Below, piece by piece: positions 53,375 through 64,000 of a stretch of DNA of 64,000 nt. Position numbers and translations under genes: made by a program. Below the pieces are notes generated by a model. The model worked only from the letters and a program-made list of their open reading frames with translations. It did no database searches and was not told where the DNA came from. Location of the stretch: NCBI GenBank assembly GCA_027186245.1, contig CP114481.1:49383501-49447500 (forward strand). The letters run 5' to 3'. Origin of the DNA: Coriaria nepalensis (Eukaryota; Streptophyta; Magnoliopsida; Cucurbitales; Coriariaceae). How positions within the stretch are numbered: position 1 is the first letter of the stretch; every line of letters begins with the position of its first letter.

Positions 53375-53516
53375 GAATTCTAGTTTTGCACTACAGACAC
53401 AACTTTTGTGCATAACTTGCAAATGATCATTGCAAGGAAAGTGTGCATTCATTTAACCTTAAAATCATTTCAATCAGTCATGTCAAGTCAATAACTTATT
53501 TCAAAGCAAGTCGAAC
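53375..53516 (+). repeat. Reference monomer, subfamily B
   Basis: A typical monomer of the type that fills 53.07-64 kb. It has the same 142-bp length and EcoRI phase as A, but a different allele set: TAGTTTTGCAC after the EcoRI site, CACTACAGACACAAC in place of CACTTCAAACACAAG, and GATCATTGCAAGG in place of GATCAATGCAAGG. CAATGAG or CAATCAG is paired with CAATAAC, whereas in A the CAATGAG allele usually goes with CAATATC. A-like alleles such as TATTTTTGCAC with CTACAAACAC still occur in some monomers, so B is a related subfamily rather than a separate satellite. Confidence 0.9.
53416..53436. other. Lengthened dyad in monomer B (CTTGCAA / TTGCAAG)
   Basis: In subfamily B the A-to-T change in GATCATTGC extends dyad 1 to 7-bp arms, CTTGCAA (53416-53422) and TTGCAAG (53430-53436), around a 7-nt loop, and removes dyad 2. 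The change is present in most monomers from about 53.1 kb to the end of the window. Confidence 0.65.
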
Positions 53517-55975
53517 GAATTCTAGTTTTCAACTACAGACACAACTTTTGTTCATAACTTGCAAATAATCATTGCAAGGAAAGGGTGCATTCGTTTAACC
53601 ATAAAATCATTTCAATGAGTCATTTCAAGTCAATAACTTATTTCAATGCAAGTCGAACGAATTCTAGTTTTGCACTACAGACACAACTTTTGTGCACAAC
53701 TTGCAAATGATCATTGCAAGGAAAGTGTGCATTCGTTTAACCTTAAAATCATTTCAATGAGTCATTTCAAGTCAATAACTTATTTCAAAGCAATTCGAAC
53801 GAATTCCAGTTTTGCACTACAGACACAACTTTTGTGCATAAATTGCAAATGCTCATTGCAAGGAAAGTGTGCAATCGTTTAACCTTAAAATCATTTCAAT
53901 GAGTCATTTCAAGTCAATAACTTATTTCAAAGCAATTCGAACGAATTCTATTTTTGCATTACAAACACAACTTTTGTGCATAACTTGCAAATGATAATTG
54001 CAAGGAAAGTGTGCATTCGTTTAAAATTAAAATCATTTCAATGAGTCATTTGAAGTAAATAACTTATTTCAAAGCAAGTCGAACGAATTCTAGTTTTGCA
54101 CTACAAACACAACTTTTGTGCATAACTTGCAAATGATCATTGCAAGGAAAGTGTGCATTCATTTAACCTTAAAATCATTTCAATCAGTCATGTCAAGTCA
54201 ATAACTTATTTCAAAGCAAGTCGAACGAATTCTAGTTTTGCGCTACAGACACAACTTTTGTGCATAACTTGCAAATAATCATTGCAAGGAAAGTGTGCAT
54301 TCGTTTAACCTTAAAATCATTTCAATGAGTCATTTCAAGTCAATAACTTATTTCAATGCAAGTCGAACGAATTTTAGTTTTGCACTACAGACACAACTTT
54401 TGTGCATAACTTGCAAATGATCATTGCAAGGAAAGTGTGCATTCGTTTAACCTTAAAATCATTTCAATGAGTCATTTCAAGTCAATAGCTTATTTGAAAG
54501 CAATTCGAACGAATTCTATTTTTGCACTACAAACACAACTTTTGTGCATAACTTGCAAATGATAATTGCAAGGAAAGTGTGCATTCGTTTAAACTTAAAA
54601 TCATATCAATGAGTAATTTCAAGTAAATAACTTATTTCAAAGCAACTCGAACGAATTCTAGTTTTGCACTACAGACACAACTTTTGTGCATAACTTGCAA
54701 ATGATCATTGCAAGGAAAGTGTGCATTCATTTAACCTTAAAATCATTTCAATCAGTCATGTCAAGTCAATAACTTATTTCAAAGCAAGTCTAACGAATTC
54801 TAGTTTTCCACTACAGACACAACTTTTGTGCATAACTTGCAAATAATCATTGCAAGGAAAGTGTGCATTCGTTTAACCTTAAAATCATTTCAATGAGTCA
54901 TTTTAAGTCAATAACTTATTTCAAAGCAAGTCGAACGAATTCTAGTTTTGCACTACAGACACAACTTTTGTGCATAACTTGCAAATGATCATTGCAAGGA
55001 AAGTGTGCATTCATTTAACCTTAAAATCATTTCAATCAGTCATGTCAAGTCAATAACTTATTTCAAAGCAAGACGAACGAATTCTAGTTTTCAACTACAG
55101 ACACAACTTTTGTTCATAACTTGCAAATAATCATTGCAAGGAAAGGGTGCATTCGTTTAACCATAAAATCATTTCAATGAGTCATTTCAAGTCAATAACT
55201 TATTTCAATGCAAGTCGAACGAATTCTAGTTTTGCACTACAGACACAACTTTTGTGCACAACTTGCAAATGATCATTGCAAGGAAAGTGTGCATTCGTTT
55301 AACCTTAAAATCATTTCAATGAGTCATTCCAAGTCAATAACTTATTTCAAAGCAATTCGAACGAATTCCAGTTTTGCACTACAGACACAACTTTTGTGCA
55401 TAAATTGCAAATGCTCATTGCAAGGAAAGTGTGCAATCGTTTAACCTTAAAATCATTTCAATGAGTCATTTCAAGTCAATAACTTATTTCAAAGCAATTC
55501 GAACGAATTCTATTTTTGCATTCCAAACACAACTTTTGTGCATAACTTGCAAATGATCATTGCAAGGAAAGTGTGCATTCGTTTAAAATTAAAATCATTT
55601 CAATGAGTCATTTGAAGTAAATAACTTATTTCAAAGCAAGTCGAACGAATTCTAGTTTTGCACTACAAACACAACTTTTGTGCATAAGTTGCAAATGATC
55701 ATTGCAAGGAAAGTGTGCATTCATTTAACCTTAAAATCATTTCAATCAGTCATGTCAAGTCAATAACTTATTTCAAAGCAAGTCGAACGAATTCTAGTTT
55801 TGCGCTACAGACACAACTTTTGTGCATAACTTGCAAATAATCATTGCAAGGAAAGTGTGCATTCGTTTAACCTTAAAATCATTTCAATGAGTCATTTCAA
55901 GTCAATAACTTATTTCAATGCAAGTCGAACGAATTCTAGTTTTGCACTACAGACACAACTTTTGTGCATAACTTG

Positions 55976-58900
55976 CAAATGATCATTGCAAGGAAAGTGT
56001 GCATTCGTTTAACCTTAAAATCATTTCAATGAGTCATTTCAAGTCAATAGCTTATTTGAAAGCAATTCGAACGAATTCTATTTTTGCACTACAAACACAA
56101 CTTTTGTGCATAACTTGCAAATGATAATTGCAAGGAAAGTGTGCATTCGTTTAAACTTAAAATCATATCAATGAGTAATTTCAAGTAAATAACTTATTTC
56201 AAAGCAACTCGAACGAATTCTAGTTTTGCACTACAGACACAACTTTTGTGCATAACTTGCAAATGATCATTGCAAGGAAAGTGTGCATTCATTTAACCTT
56301 AAAATCATTTCAATCAGTCATGTCAAGTCAATAACTTATTTCAAAGCAAGTCTAACGAATTCTAGTTTTCCACTACAGACACAACTTTTGTGCATAACTT
56401 GCAAATAATCATTGCAAGGAAAGTGTGCATTCGTTTAACCTTAAAATCATTTCAATGAGTCATTTCAAGTCAATAACTTATTTCAATGCAAGTTGGACGA
56501 ATTCTAGTTTTGCACTACAGACACAACTTTTGTGCCTAACTTGCAAATGATCATTGCAAGGAAAGTGTGCATTCGTTTAACCTTAAAATCATTTCTGTGA
56601 GTCATTTCAAGTCAATAACTTATTTCAAAGCAATTCGAACGAATTCTATTTTTGCACTTCGAACACAACTTTTGTGCATAACTTGCAAATGATCATTGCA
56701 AGGAAAGTGTGCATTCATTTAAAATTAAAATCATTTCAATGAGTCATTTCAAGTAAATAACTTATTTCAAAGCAAGTCGAACGAATTCTAGTTTTCAACT
56801 ACAGACACAACTTTTGTGCATAACTTGCAAATAATCATTGCAAGGAAAGTGTGCATTCGTTTAACTTTAAAATCATTTCAATGAGTCATTTCAAGTCAAT
56901 AACTTATTTCAATGCAAGTCGAACGAATTCTAGTTTTAAACTACGGACACAACTTTTGTGCATAACTTGCAAATGATCATTGCAAGGAAAGTGTGCATTC
57001 GTTTAACCTTAAAATCATTTCAATGAGTCATTTCAAGTCAATAACTTATTTCAAAGCAATTTGAACGAATTCTAGTTTTGCACTACAGACACAACTTTTG
57101 TGCATAACTTGCAAATGATCATTGCAAGGAAAGTGTGCATTCGTTTAACCTTAAAATCATTTCAGTGAGTCATTTCAAGTCAATAACTTATTTCAAAGCA
57201 ATTCGAACGAATTCTATTTTTGCACTATGAACACAACTTTTGTGCATAACTCGCAAATGATCATTGCAAGGAAAGTGTGCATTCGTTTAAAATTAAAATC
57301 ATTTCAATGAGTCATTTCAAGTAAATAACTTATTTCAAAGCAAGTCGAATGAATTCTAGTTTTGCACTACAGACAAAACTTTTGTGCATAACTTGCAAAT
57401 GATCATTGCAAGGAAAGTGTGCATTCGTTCAACCTTATAATCATTTCAATGAGTCTTTTCAAGTCAATAACTTATTTCATAGCGATTCGAACGAATTCTA
57501 TTTTTGCACTACAAACACAAGTTTTGTGCATAACTTGCAAATGATCATTCCAAGGAAAGTGGGCATTCGTTTGACCTTAAAATTATTTCAATCAGTCATT
57601 TCAAGTCAATAACTTATTTCAAAGCAAGTCGAACGAATTCTAGTTTTCCACTACGTACACAACTTTTGTGCATAACTTGCAAATGATCATTGCAAGGAAA
57701 GTGTGCATTCGCTTAACCTTAAAATCATTTCAATGAGTCATTTCAAGTCAATAACTTATGTCAAAGCAAGTCGAACGAATTCTAGTTTTCCACTACAAGC
57801 ACAAGTTTTCTGCATAACTTCCAAATGATCATTGCAAGGAAAGTGTGCATTCGTTTAACCTTAAAATCATTTCAATGAGTCATTTCAAGTCAATAGCTTA
57901 TTTGAAAGCAATTCGAACGAATTCTATTTTTGCACTACAAACACAACTTTTGTGCATAACTTGCAAATGATAATTGCAAGGAAAGTGTGCATTCGTTTAA
58001 ACTTAAAATCATATCAATGAGTAATTTCAAGTAAATAACTTATTTCAAAGCAACTCGAACGAATTCTAGTTTTGCACTACAGACACAACTTTTGTGCATA
58101 ACTTGCAAATGATCATTGCAAGGAAAGTGTGCATTCATTTAACCTTAAAATCATTTCAATCAGTCATGTCAAGTCAATAACTTATTTCAAAGCAAGTCTA
58201 ACGAATTCTAGTTTTCCACTACAGACACAACTTTTGTGCATAACTTGCAAATAATCATTGCAAGGAAAGTGTGCATTCGTTTAACCTTAAAATCATTTCA
58301 ATGAGTCATTTCAAGTCAATAACTTATTTCAATGCAAGTTGGACGAATTCTAGTTTTGCACTACAGACACAACTTTTGTGCCTAACTTGCAAATGATCAT
58401 TGCAAGGAAAGTGTGCATTCGTTTAACCTTAAAATCATTTCTGTGAGTCATTTCAAGTCAATAACTTATTTCAAAGCAATTCGAACGAATTCTATTTTTG
58501 CACTTCGAACACAACTTTTGTGCATAACTTGCAAATGATCATTGCAAGGAAAGTGTGCATTCATTTAAAATTAAAATCATTTCAATGAGTCATTTCAAGT
58601 AAATAACTTATTTCAAAGCAAGTCGAACGAATTCTAGTTTTCAACTACAGACACAACTTTTGTGCATAACTTGCAAATAATCATTGCAAGGAAAGTGTGC
58701 ATTCGTTTAACCTTAAAATCATTTCAATGAGTCATTTCAAGTCAATAACTTATTTCAATGCAAGTCGAACGAATTCTAGTTTTAAACTACGGACACAACT
58801 TTTGTGCATAACTTGCAAATGATCATTGCAAGGAAAGTGTGCATTCGTTTAACCTTAAAATCATTTCAATGAGTCATTTCAAGTCAATAACTTATTTCAA

Positions 58901-59739
58901 AGCAATTCGAACGAATTCTAGTTTTGCACTACAGACACAACTTTTGTGCATAACTTGCAAATGATCATTGCAAGGAAAGTGTGCATTCGTTTAACCTTAA
59001 AATCATTTCAGTGAGTCATTTCAAGTCAATAACTTATTTCAAAGCAATTCGAACGAATTCTATTTTTGCACTATGAACACAACTTTTGTGCATAACTCGC
59101 AAATGATCATTGCAAGGAAAGTGTGCATTCGTTTAAAATTAAAATCATTTCAATGAGTCATTTCAAGTAAATAACTTATTTCAAAGCAAGTCGAATGAAT
59201 TCTAGTTTTGCACTACAGACAAAACTTTTGTGCATAACTTGCAAATGATCATTGCAAGGAAAGTGTGCATTCGTTCAACCTTATAATCATTTCAATGAGT
59301 CTTTTCAAGTCAATAACTTATTTCATAGCGATTCGAACGAATTCTATTTTTGCACTACAAACACAAGTTTTGTGCATAACTTGCAAATGATCATTCCAAG
59401 GAAAGTGGGCATTCGTTTGACCTTAAAATTATTTCAATCAGTCATTTCAAGTCAATAACTTATTTCAAAGCAAGTCGAACGAATTCTAGTTTTCCACTAC
59501 GTACACAACTTTTGTGCATAACTTGCAAATGATCATTGCAAGGAAAGTGTGCATTCGCTTAACCTTAAAATCATTTCAATGAGTCATTTCAAGTCAATAA
59601 CTTATGTCAAAGCAAGTCGAACGAATTCTAGTTTTCCACTACAAGCACAAGTTTTCTGCATAACTTCCAAATGATCATTGCAAGGAAAGTGTGCATTCGT
59701 TTAACCTTAAAATCATTTCAATGAGTCATTTCAAGTCAA
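55976..59739 (+). repeat. 13-monomer tandem duplication in B (1846 bp)
   Basis: 55976-57893 matches 57822-59739 at offset 1846 bp (13 monomers). Shared rare alleles include AAGTTGGACG, ATTTCTGTGAGTC, CACTATGAACAC, TTCATAGCGATTCG and ACTTCCAAATG. Only a couple of substitutions were noticed, near 56871/58717 and 57062/58908. Its left part lies inside the second copy of the 11-monomer duplication, so the 13-monomer event came later. Confidence 0.88.
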
Positions 59740-61711
59740 GAATTTATTTCAAAGCAATTCGGACGAATTCTATTTTTGCACTAGAAACACAAGTTTTGTG
59801 CATAACTTGCAAATGATCATTTCAAGAAAAGTGTGCATTCATTTAACCTTAAAATCATTTCAATCAGTCATTTCAAGTCAATATCATGTTTCAAAGCAAT
59901 TCAAACGAATTCTATTTTTGCACTACGAACACAACTTTTGTGCATAACTTGCAAGTGATCAATGCAAGGAAAGTGTGCATTCGTTTAACCTCAAAATCAT
60001 TTCAATGAGTCATTTCAAGTCAATAACTTATTTCAATGCAAGTCGAACGAATTCTAGTTTTGCACTAGAGACACAACCTTTGTGCATAACTTGCAAATGA
60101 TCATTGCAAGGAAAGTGTGCATTCGTTTAACCTTAAAATCATTTCAATGAGTCATTTCAAGTCAATAACTTATTTCAAAGCAATTTGAACGAAGTCTATT
60201 TTTGCACTACAAACACAAGTTTTGTGCATAACTTGCAATTGATCATTGCAAGGAAAGTGTGCATTCGTTTAACCTTAAAATCATTTCAATGAGTCATTTC
60301 AAGTCAATAACTTATTTCAAAACAAGTCGAACGAATTCTAGTTTTGCACTACAGACACAAGTTTTGTGCATGACATGCAAATGATCATTGCAGGGAATGT
60401 GTGCATTCGTTTAACCTTAAAATCATTTCAATGAGTCATTTCAAGTAAATAACCTATTTCAATGCAAGTCGAACAAATTCTAGTTTTGCACTACAGACAC
60501 AACTTTTGTGCATAACTTGCAAATGATCATTGCAAGGAAAGTGTCCATTCGTTTAACCTTAAAATCATTTCATTGAGTCATTTCAAGTCAATAACTTATT
60601 TCAAAGCAATTCGAACGAATTCTATTTTTGCCCTACAAACACAACTTTTGTGCATAACTTGCAAATGATCATTGCAAGGAAAGTGTGCATTCGTTAGAAA
60701 TTAAAATCATTTCAATGAGTCATTCCAAGTAAATAACTTATTTCAAAGCAAGTCGAACGAATTCTAGTTTTGCACTACAGACACAACTTCTGTGCATAAC
60801 TTGCAAATGATCATTGCAAGGAAAGTGTGCATTCGCTTAACATTAAAATCATTTCAGTGAGTCATTTCAAGTCAATAACTTATGTGAAAGCAAGTCGAAC
60901 GAATTCTAGTTTTCCACTACAAACACAACTTTTCTGCATAACTTCCAAATGATCATTGCAAGGAAAGTGTGCATTCGTTTAACCTTAAAATCATTTCAAT
61001 GGGTCTTTTCAAGTCAATAATTTATTTCACAGCAATTCGGACAAATTCTATTTTTGCACTACAAACACAAGTTTTGTGCATAACTTGCAAATGATTATTT
61101 CAAGAAAAGTGTGCATTCATTTAACCTTAAAATCATTTAAATCAGTCATTTCAAGTCAATATCATATTTCAAAGCAATTCAAACGAATTCTATTTTTGCA
61201 CTACAAACACAACTTTTGTGCATAACTTGCAAATGATCAATGCTAGGAAAGTGTCCATTCGTTTAACCTTAAAATCATTTAAATGAGTCATTTCAAGTCA
61301 AGAACTTATTTCAAAGCAAGTAAAACGAATTCTAGTTTTGCACTACCAACAAAAGTTTTGTGCATAACATGCAAATGATCATTCCAAGGAAAGTGTCCAT
61401 TCTTTTAACCTTAAAATCATTTCAATAAGTCATTTTATGTCAATAACTTATTTCAAAGCAATTCGAACGAATTCTATTTTTGCACTACAGACACAAGTTT
61501 TGTGCATAACTTGTAAATGATCATTGCAAGGAAAGTGTGTATTCGTTTAACCATAAAATCATTTCAATGAGTCATTTCAAGTCAATATCATATTTCAAAG
61601 CAATTTGAACGAATTCTGTTTTTGCACTACAAACACAACTTTTGTGAATGACTTGCAAGTAATCATTGCAAGGAAAGTGTGCATTCGTTTAACCTTAAAA
61701 TGATTTCAATC

Positions 61712-62504
61712 AGTCATTTTAAGTCAATAACTTATTTGAAAGCAATTCGAACCAATTCTATTTTTGCACTACAAACACAACTTTTGCGCATAACTTGCAA
61801 ATGATCAATGCAAGGAAAGTGTGCATTCGTTTAAAATTAAAATCATTTCAATGAGTCATTTCAAGTGAATAACTTATTTCAAAGCAAGTCGAACGAATTC
61901 TAGTTTTGCACTATAGACACAACTTTTGTGCATAACTTGCAAATGATCATTGCAAGGAAAGTGTGCATTCGTTTAACATTAAAATCATTTCAATGAGTCA
62001 TTTCAAGTCAATAAATTATTTCAAAGCAAGTCGAACGATTTCTAGGTTTCCACTACAAACACAACTTTTGTGCATAACTGGCAAATGATCATTGCAAGGA
62101 AAGTGTGCATTCGTTTAACCCTAAAATCATTTCAATCAGTCATTTTAAGTCAATAACTTATTTGAAAGCAATTCGAACCAATTCCATTTTTGCACTACAA
62201 ACACAACTTTTGCGCATAACTTGCAAATGATCAATGCAAGGAAAGTGTGCATTCGTTTAAAATTAAAATCATTTCAATGAGTCATTTCAAGTGAATAACT
62301 TATTTCAAAGCAAGTCGAACGAATTCTAGTTTTGCACTATAGACACAACTTTTGTGGATAACTTGCAAATGATCATTGCAAGGAAAGTGTGCATTCGTTT
62401 AACATTAAAATCATTTCAATGAGTCATTTCAAGTCAATAAATTATTTCAAAGCAAGTTGAACGATTTCTAGGTTTCCACTACAAACACAACTTTTGTGCA
62501 TAAC
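61712..62504 (+). repeat. Trimer duplication in B (426 bp)
   Basis: 61712-62078 matches 62138-62504 at offset 426 bp. Markers: CAGTCATTTTAAGTC, TTCGAACCAATTC, TTTTGCGCATAAC, CAAGTGAATAAC, CACTATAGACAC and TTTCTAGGTTTCC (62045/62471). Parts of the same pattern recur at 62.5-62.75 kb and 63.72-63.95 kb, so this unit continues to spread toward the right edge. Confidence 0.8.
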
Positions 62505-64000
62505 TTGCAAATGATCAATGCAAGGAAAGTGTGCATTCGTTTAAAATTAAAATCATTTCAATGAGTCATTTCAAGTGAATAACTTATTTCAAAGCAAGTC
62601 GAACGAATTCCAGTTTTGCACTATAGACACAACTTTTGTGCATAACTTGCAAATGATCATTGCAAGGAAAGTGTGCATTCGTTTAACCTTAAAATCATTT
62701 CAATGAGTCATTTCAAGTCAATAAATTGTTTCAAAGCAAGTCGAACGATTTCTAGTTTTCCACTACAAACACAACTTTTGTGCATAACTGGCAAATGATC
62801 ATTGCAAGGAAAGTGTGCATTCATTTAAAATTAAAATTATTTCAATGAGTCATTTCCAGTCAATAACTTATTTCAAAGCAAGTCGAACGAATTCTAGTTT
62901 TGCACTACAGACACAACTTTTGTGCATAACTTGCAAATGATCATTGCAAGGAAAGTGTGCATTCGTTTAACCTTAAAATCATTTCAATGAGTCATTTCAA
63001 GTCAATAACTAATTTCAAAAGCAATTCGAAGGAATTCTAGTTTTGCACTACAGACACAACTTTTGTGCATAACTTGCAAATGATCATCGCAAGGAAAGTG
63101 TGCATTCGTTTAACCTTAAAATCATTTCAATGAGTCATTTCAAATTAATAACTAATTTCAAAGCAATTCGAACGAATTCTAGTTTTGCGCTACAGACACA
63201 ACTTTTGTGCATAACTTGCAAATGATCATCGCAAGGAAAGTGTGCATTCGTTTAACCTTAAAATCATTTCAATGAGTCATTTCAAGTCAATAACTAATTT
63301 CAAAGCAATTCGAACGAATTCTATTTTTGCACTACAAAAACAAGTTTTGTGCATAACTTGCAAATGATCATTTCCAGGAAAGTGTGCATTCATTTAACCT
63401 TAAAATCATTTCAATCAGTCATTTCAAGTAAATATCATATTTCAAAGCAATTAGAACGAATTCTAATTTTGCACTACAAACACAACTTTTGTGCATAACT
63501 TGCAAATGATCATTGCAAGGAAAGTGTGCATTCGTTTAACCTTAAAATCAATTCACAGAGTCATTTCAGGTCAATAACTTTTTTCAAAGCAAGTCGAATG
63601 AATTCTAGTTTTGCACTACAAACACAAGTTTTGTGCACAACACGCAAATGATCATTGCAAGGAAAGTGTGCATTCTTTTAACCTTAAAATCATTTCAATG
63701 AGTCATTTCAAGTCAATAAATTATTTCGAAGCAAGTCGAACGATTTCTAGGTTTCCACTACAAACACAACTTTTGTGCATAACTGGCAAATGATCATTGC
63801 AAGGAAAGTGTGCATTCGTTTAAAATTAAATCACTTCAATGAGTCATTTCAAGTGAATAACTTATTTCAAAGCAAGTCGAACGAATTCCAGTTTCGCACT
63901 ATAGACACAACTTTTGTGCATAACTTGCAAATGATCATTGCAAGGAAAGTGTGCATTCGTTTAACCTTAAAATCATTTCAATGAGTCATTTCAAGTCAAT

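Larger units (their letters stand above)
53340..56463 (+). repeat. 11-monomer tandem duplication in B (1562 bp)
   Basis: 53340-54901 and 54902-56463 are two direct copies of 11 monomers that abut exactly. Shared rare alleles include AAATGCTCATTGC, TTTAAAATTAAAATC, CAATAGCTTATTTG and CAAGTCTAACG. About half a dozen substitutions separate them, for example near 53505/55067, 53767/55329 and 54373/55935. Confidence 0.88.
1..64000 (+). repeat. 142-bp tandem satellite array, whole window
   Basis: Seen: the same AT-rich unit recurs every 142 bp from end to end, always in the same orientation. The recurring EcoRI site GAATTC fixes the phase. From the site at 134 to the one at 63883 there are 449 periods of 142 bp with a net shift of -9 bp, plus partial monomers of 133 and 118 bp at the edges. 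I found no inverted monomer, no inserted element and no non-repeat spacer. Known: long head-to-tail arrays of 140-180 bp monomers with higher-order structure are typical of centromeric and pericentromeric satellites in animals and plants. Inferred: heterochromatin of a eukaryote. There is no intergenic gap to describe, because every base belongs to a monomer. The host is not identifiable from sequence alone. Confidence 0.98.
53066..64000 (+). repeat. Subfamily B block
   Basis: About 77 monomers with the B allele set (TAGTTTTGCAC, CTACAGACACAAC, GATCATTGCAAGG, CAATAAC). The switch from A takes place within one monomer and A does not return, although single A-like monomers with GATCAATG occur (for example near 59958, 61237 and 62515). 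Length and EcoRI phase are unchanged across the boundary. From about 59.7 kb onward monomers are more heterogeneous, and the EcoRI site is often GATTTC, for example near 62036, 62462 and 62746. Confidence 0.9.

Noticed and set aside
53646..53882. 78-codon open frames in subfamily B (also 55208-55444), plus 68-codon frames at 57406-57612 and 59252-59458
   Set aside because: The pairs are copies made by the 11- and 13-monomer duplications, and the frames are the same repeat read in another phase. They have no recognisable domain, and their composition is that of the satellite.
1..64000. CRISPR array or bacterial iteron cluster
   Set aside because: The period is 142 bp with no unique spacers, the full monomer is repeated, and no cas or replication gene is present. 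The length and higher-order structure are those of a eukaryotic satellite.
1..64000. LTR retrotransposon or other mobile element inside the array
   Set aside because: I looked for breaks in the 142-bp period, terminal repeats and target-site duplications. The complete phase accounting (net -9 bp, all located) leaves no room for an insertion.
1..64000. Telomeric or microsatellite repeats
   Set aside because: No TTAGG, TTAGGG, TTTAGGG or other simple-sequence run was seen. The TTTAACCTTAAAA part of the monomer is not tandemly repeated.

Overview
The window is one uninterrupted block of satellite DNA. A 142-bp AT-rich monomer (about 32% G+C in the reference copy I counted) is repeated head-to-tail on one strand from the first base to the last. 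The first EcoRI site (GAATTC) in monomer phase is at 134 and the last at 63883. That distance equals 449 periods of 142 bp minus a net 9 bp, and every one of those bases is explained by small indels I could locate. I see no gene, RNA gene, transposon, CRISPR array or unique sequence. The array runs off both edges, so it is longer than 64 kb. This is eukaryotic heterochromatin, probably centromeric or pericentromeric. The host cannot be fixed from the sequence. A 142-bp EcoRI satellite recalls the major satellite of the mealworm beetle Tenebrio molitor, but I recall only that family's length and enzyme, not its sequence, and the higher-order structure here is richer than I would expect for it. 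A plant or another insect is equally open.

Layout. 1-2573: mixed A-type monomers. 2574-13735: nested segmental duplications, including a 3.6-kb segment repeated 5394 bp downstream, a 10-monomer tandem duplication, and later 2- and 18-monomer copies. 13736-17647: mixed monomers with a run of near-identical copies at 15236-15950. 17648-34670: the most homogenised part, with a 29-monomer (4118-bp) tandem duplication at 18774-27126 and a further 29-monomer-spaced pair at 27304-34228. 34671-53065: older, more diverged A-type monomers, with an 11-monomer higher-order repeat at about 43.9-48.5 kb and small duplications at 37-41.5 kb and 49.6-52.9 kb. 53066-64000: an abrupt switch to a second subfamily (B), with its own 11-monomer and 13-monomer tandem duplications.

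How it fits together. The layout reads as layered amplification. Multi-monomer segments were copied in exact 142-bp register by unequal exchange or a replication-based mechanism, with occasional short conversion tracts. Older material (12.7-15.2 kb and its diverged counterpart at 35.7-38.3 kb) brackets a younger core. Substitutions are common but length changes are very rare: about eight independent indel events in 64 kb. Each monomer carries one EcoRI site, two short dyads around TGCA motifs, and three copies of a 9-bp word. Open reading frames up to 96 codons exist only as periodic shadows of the repeat.

I do not claim a new biological system. The points most worth a second look are the subfamily boundary near 53.07 kb, the in-register conversion tract at 18.07 kb, the near absence of indels, the lengthened hairpin in subfamily B, and the apparently identical 4.1-kb duplication, which should also be checked as a possible assembly artefact.
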